In this document: piece by piece, positions 62,613 to 64,000 of the stretch
Layout: every line of letters begins with the position of its first letter
Position numbering within the stretch: position 1 is the first letter of the stretch
Assembly: GCA_963782495.1 (NCBI GenBank)
Contig: CAWAJU010000009.1
Coordinates: forward strand, 62,001 to 126,000
Direction: 5' to 3'
Length of the DNA: 64,000 nt
Source of the DNA: DASQBT01 sp963782495
GTDB taxonomy: Bacteria > Pseudomonadota > Gammaproteobacteria > Burkholderiales > Thiobacillaceae
The notes under the pieces: model-generated
Told to the model about the DNA's origin: nothing
Databases searched by the model: none
What the model saw: only the letters and a program-made list of their open reading frames with translations
Program-made: the position numbers and the translations under genes

Positions 62613-64000
62613 GTGGGATACAGACTGGCGATTGACGTAGGTGGAACGTTTACCGATCTTTTGCTGTTCAACGAAAGCTCGGGCAAACTGGTGCTGGCCA
62701 AGACTCCCTCCATCAGCGCCGATCCCTCAATCGGGGTCCTTGCCGGGATTCACAAAGTCGCTTCGCTCGCGGGCATTAATCCCAACCAGCTATCGCTGAT
62801 TCTGCACGGCACGACCGTGGCCACCAACGCAGTTCTTGAAGGCAAAGGGGCGCGCGTCGGACTGATCACCACCTCGGGTTTCGAACAAATCCTGCATGTG
62901 GCGCGCGGGCAGACTCCTGGCCCCCTGGCGGGTTGGATCATCATGATAAAGCCCGAACCCATGGCCCCGCTGGAGTTAACTCTCGGCTTCAGCGCCCGGA
63001 TGAGCGCGACCGGGGAGGTGCTGGTTCCGTTTGATGAAAATGAAGCGCGCGACCTGGTGCGGCGCCTTTGTGACCAAGGGATTCAGGCTCTTACCATTTC
63101 CTTACTTAACTCCTATGCCAATTCCGAACACGAGCGCCGACTGAAAACAATCGCGGAGGAAATCGCCGGCGACGTGCCGGTGACGGCTTCCTATGAAATT
63201 CTGCCGGAATTTCGCGAGTACGAGAGAACTCTGACCACGGTAATGAATTCTTATGTGCGTCCGCGGATGCGCCTGTATCTCGACGGAATGCAAAAAAGGT
63301 TGAAGCAGGACAAGCTGGTTACCCGCATGGAAATTGTGCGCTCCGACGGCGGCGTCATGAGCATGAAGGCTGCAGCTGAGCATCCTGTGACGACCTTACT
63401 GTCGGGACCCTCCGGTGGAGCAGTGGCTTCAGCCTATATCGGTGAGTTGTCAGGATTCTCAAATGTACTGTCGTTTGATATGGGCGGGACCTCTACTGAC
63501 GTGGCACTGTCTCGTGGCGGAGTTCCGTCAGTCATCCGCGAAACGAGGGTCGGACAGTATCCCGTCAAGGTAGCCAGCGTTGATGTCCACTCGGTTGGCG
63601 CCGGAGGCGGCTCCATAGCGCACGTACCCATTACGGGGGCTTTGCGGGTGGGTCCGATGTCGGCGGGAGCTGATCCTGGTCCGGCCTGCTATGGACGCGG
63701 AGGGACTGAACCCACCGTCACCGATGCCAACGTGGTCCTGGGCTACCTGCCCCCGGAATTGCTTGCCGGTGAAATGAAATTGAATGAAGCCAAGGCGATT
63801 CAGGCAGTGCAGAAGATCGCGGATGCGATGGCTCTGCCCCTTCTCGACGCGGCCCAAGGCATTTACGACATCGTCAATGAGAATATGTTTGGAGCCCTGC
63901 GCCTGGTTTCTGTGCAGCGTGGGTACGATCCGCGGGAATTTGCGTTGCTGGCTTTGGGGGGCGCCGGACCGCTTCATGCCAATGCGCTCTCCTGCCTGAT
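62613..64000 (+). CDS. hyuA: HyuA-type hydantoinase/oxoprolinase subunit A (runs off the window)
   Basis: A GTG start at 62613 gives VGYRLAIDVGGTFTDLLLFN, the actin-like phosphate-1 motif of the hydantoinase/oxoprolinase family. LILHGTTVATNAVLEGKGAR, VGLITTSGFEQIL and FREYERTLTTVMNSYVRPRM follow, and SFDMGGTSTDVALSRGG is the phosphate-2 motif. The frame is open to the end of the window (463 codons of about 700). These subunits, with HyuB, use ATP to open cyclic imides or amides such as N-methylhydantoin or 5-oxoproline, or carboxylate ketones. The B subunit would be expected just outside the window. Confidence 0.9.
   Translation, partial: MGYRLAIDVGGTFTDLLLFNESSGKLVLAKTPSISADPSIGVLAGIHKVASLAGINPNQLSLILHGTTVATNAVLEGKGARVGLITTSGFEQILHVARGQTPGPLAGWIIMIKPEPMAPLELTLGFSARMSATGEVLVPFDENEARDLVRRLCDQGIQALTISLLNSYANSEHERRLKTIAEEIAGDVPVTASYEILPEFREYERTLTTVMNSYVRPRMRLYLDGMQKRLKQDKLVTRMEIVRSDGGVMSMKAAAEHPVTTLLSGPSGGAVASAYIGELSGFSNVLSFDMGGTSTDVALSRGGVPSVIRETRVGQYPVKVASVDVHSVGAGGGSIAHVPITGALRVGPMSAGADPGPACYGRGGTEPTVTDANVVLGYLPPELLAGEMKLNEAKAIQAVQKIADAMALPLLDAAQGIYDIVNENMFGALRLVSVQRGYDPREFALLALGGAGPLHANALSCL

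Overview
The window looks like chromosomal DNA of a soil-type Acidobacteriota bacterium. This is inferred from a giant Oar-like TonB receptor with an N-terminal carboxypeptidase-regulatory domain, many secreted sugar-active proteins, Tat-exported enzymes, duplicated catabolic genes and dispersed REP-like palindromes. No rRNA or marker gene is present to prove it. Many genes that are otherwise perfectly conserved are interrupted by single-base indels (metK, ahcY, rluA, greB, a parE toxin, integrase, TonB receptor, agaS, two secreted proteins, a citryl-CoA lyase-like gene and a hydantoinase-like gene). This suggests an unpolished or metagenome-derived assembly, so frameshifted genes are given here as whole loci with the breaks stated.

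Layout. 1-17.7 kb is housekeeping and accessory DNA: a partial glycosyltransferase, a GAF-GGDEF diguanylate cyclase, a RodZ-like protein, metK-ahcY (activated methyl cycle), an ArsR/SRPBCC pair inserted beside ahcY, a GIY-YIG and a PD-(D/E)XK nuclease gene among palindromic repeats, a PAP2 phosphatase, a PhoD phosphatase, two toxin-antitoxin pairs, rluA, greB, PilZ and a LuxR-type pseudo-receiver regulator. 17.8-20.6 kb is tRNA-Ser(GGA) followed by a decayed integrase and gene remnants.

20.6-45.2 kb is a sugar-utilisation region. A minus-strand operon holds an L-fucose/D-arabinose isomerase-like protein, a DUF4380-like secreted protein, an SSS symporter, a small membrane protein and an SDR dehydrogenase, with a LacI-type regulator just upstream. 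Next come a TIM-barrel/FGE-fold fusion, a Tat-exported five-bladed propeller glycosidase, a TPR protein, a TonB receptor, a clan GH-A-like enzyme with a discoidin domain, a GH172 (DUF2961) enzyme, an AgaS-like SIS isomerase, a large secreted protein of unknown family and a CBM9-like protein. Near-identical LacI-type palindromes (core AACGTT) lie in front of most of these units, so they probably form one regulon. GH172 plus a fucose/arabinose isomerase makes D-arabinofuranosyl- or fructofuranosyl-containing glycans reasonable substrates (inference).

45.9-46.8 kb is a chimera of truncated IS110 and IS3 elements. 47.3-64 kb is the most unusual part: a plus-strand catabolic island with a citryl-CoA lyase-like protein, a dihydropyrimidinase-like protein, and then a four-gene module present twice: amidohydrolase, a protein made of THREE fused RidA domains, an Amidohydro_2 protein and an MFS transporter. 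Between the copies are a degenerate Amidohydro_2 paralogue and an M29/NicX-like metalloenzyme, and hyuA follows. Three 26-bp inverted repeats of one design precede the three putative transcription units. The gene set suggests breakdown of an N-containing ring compound. The substrate cannot be read from the sequence.
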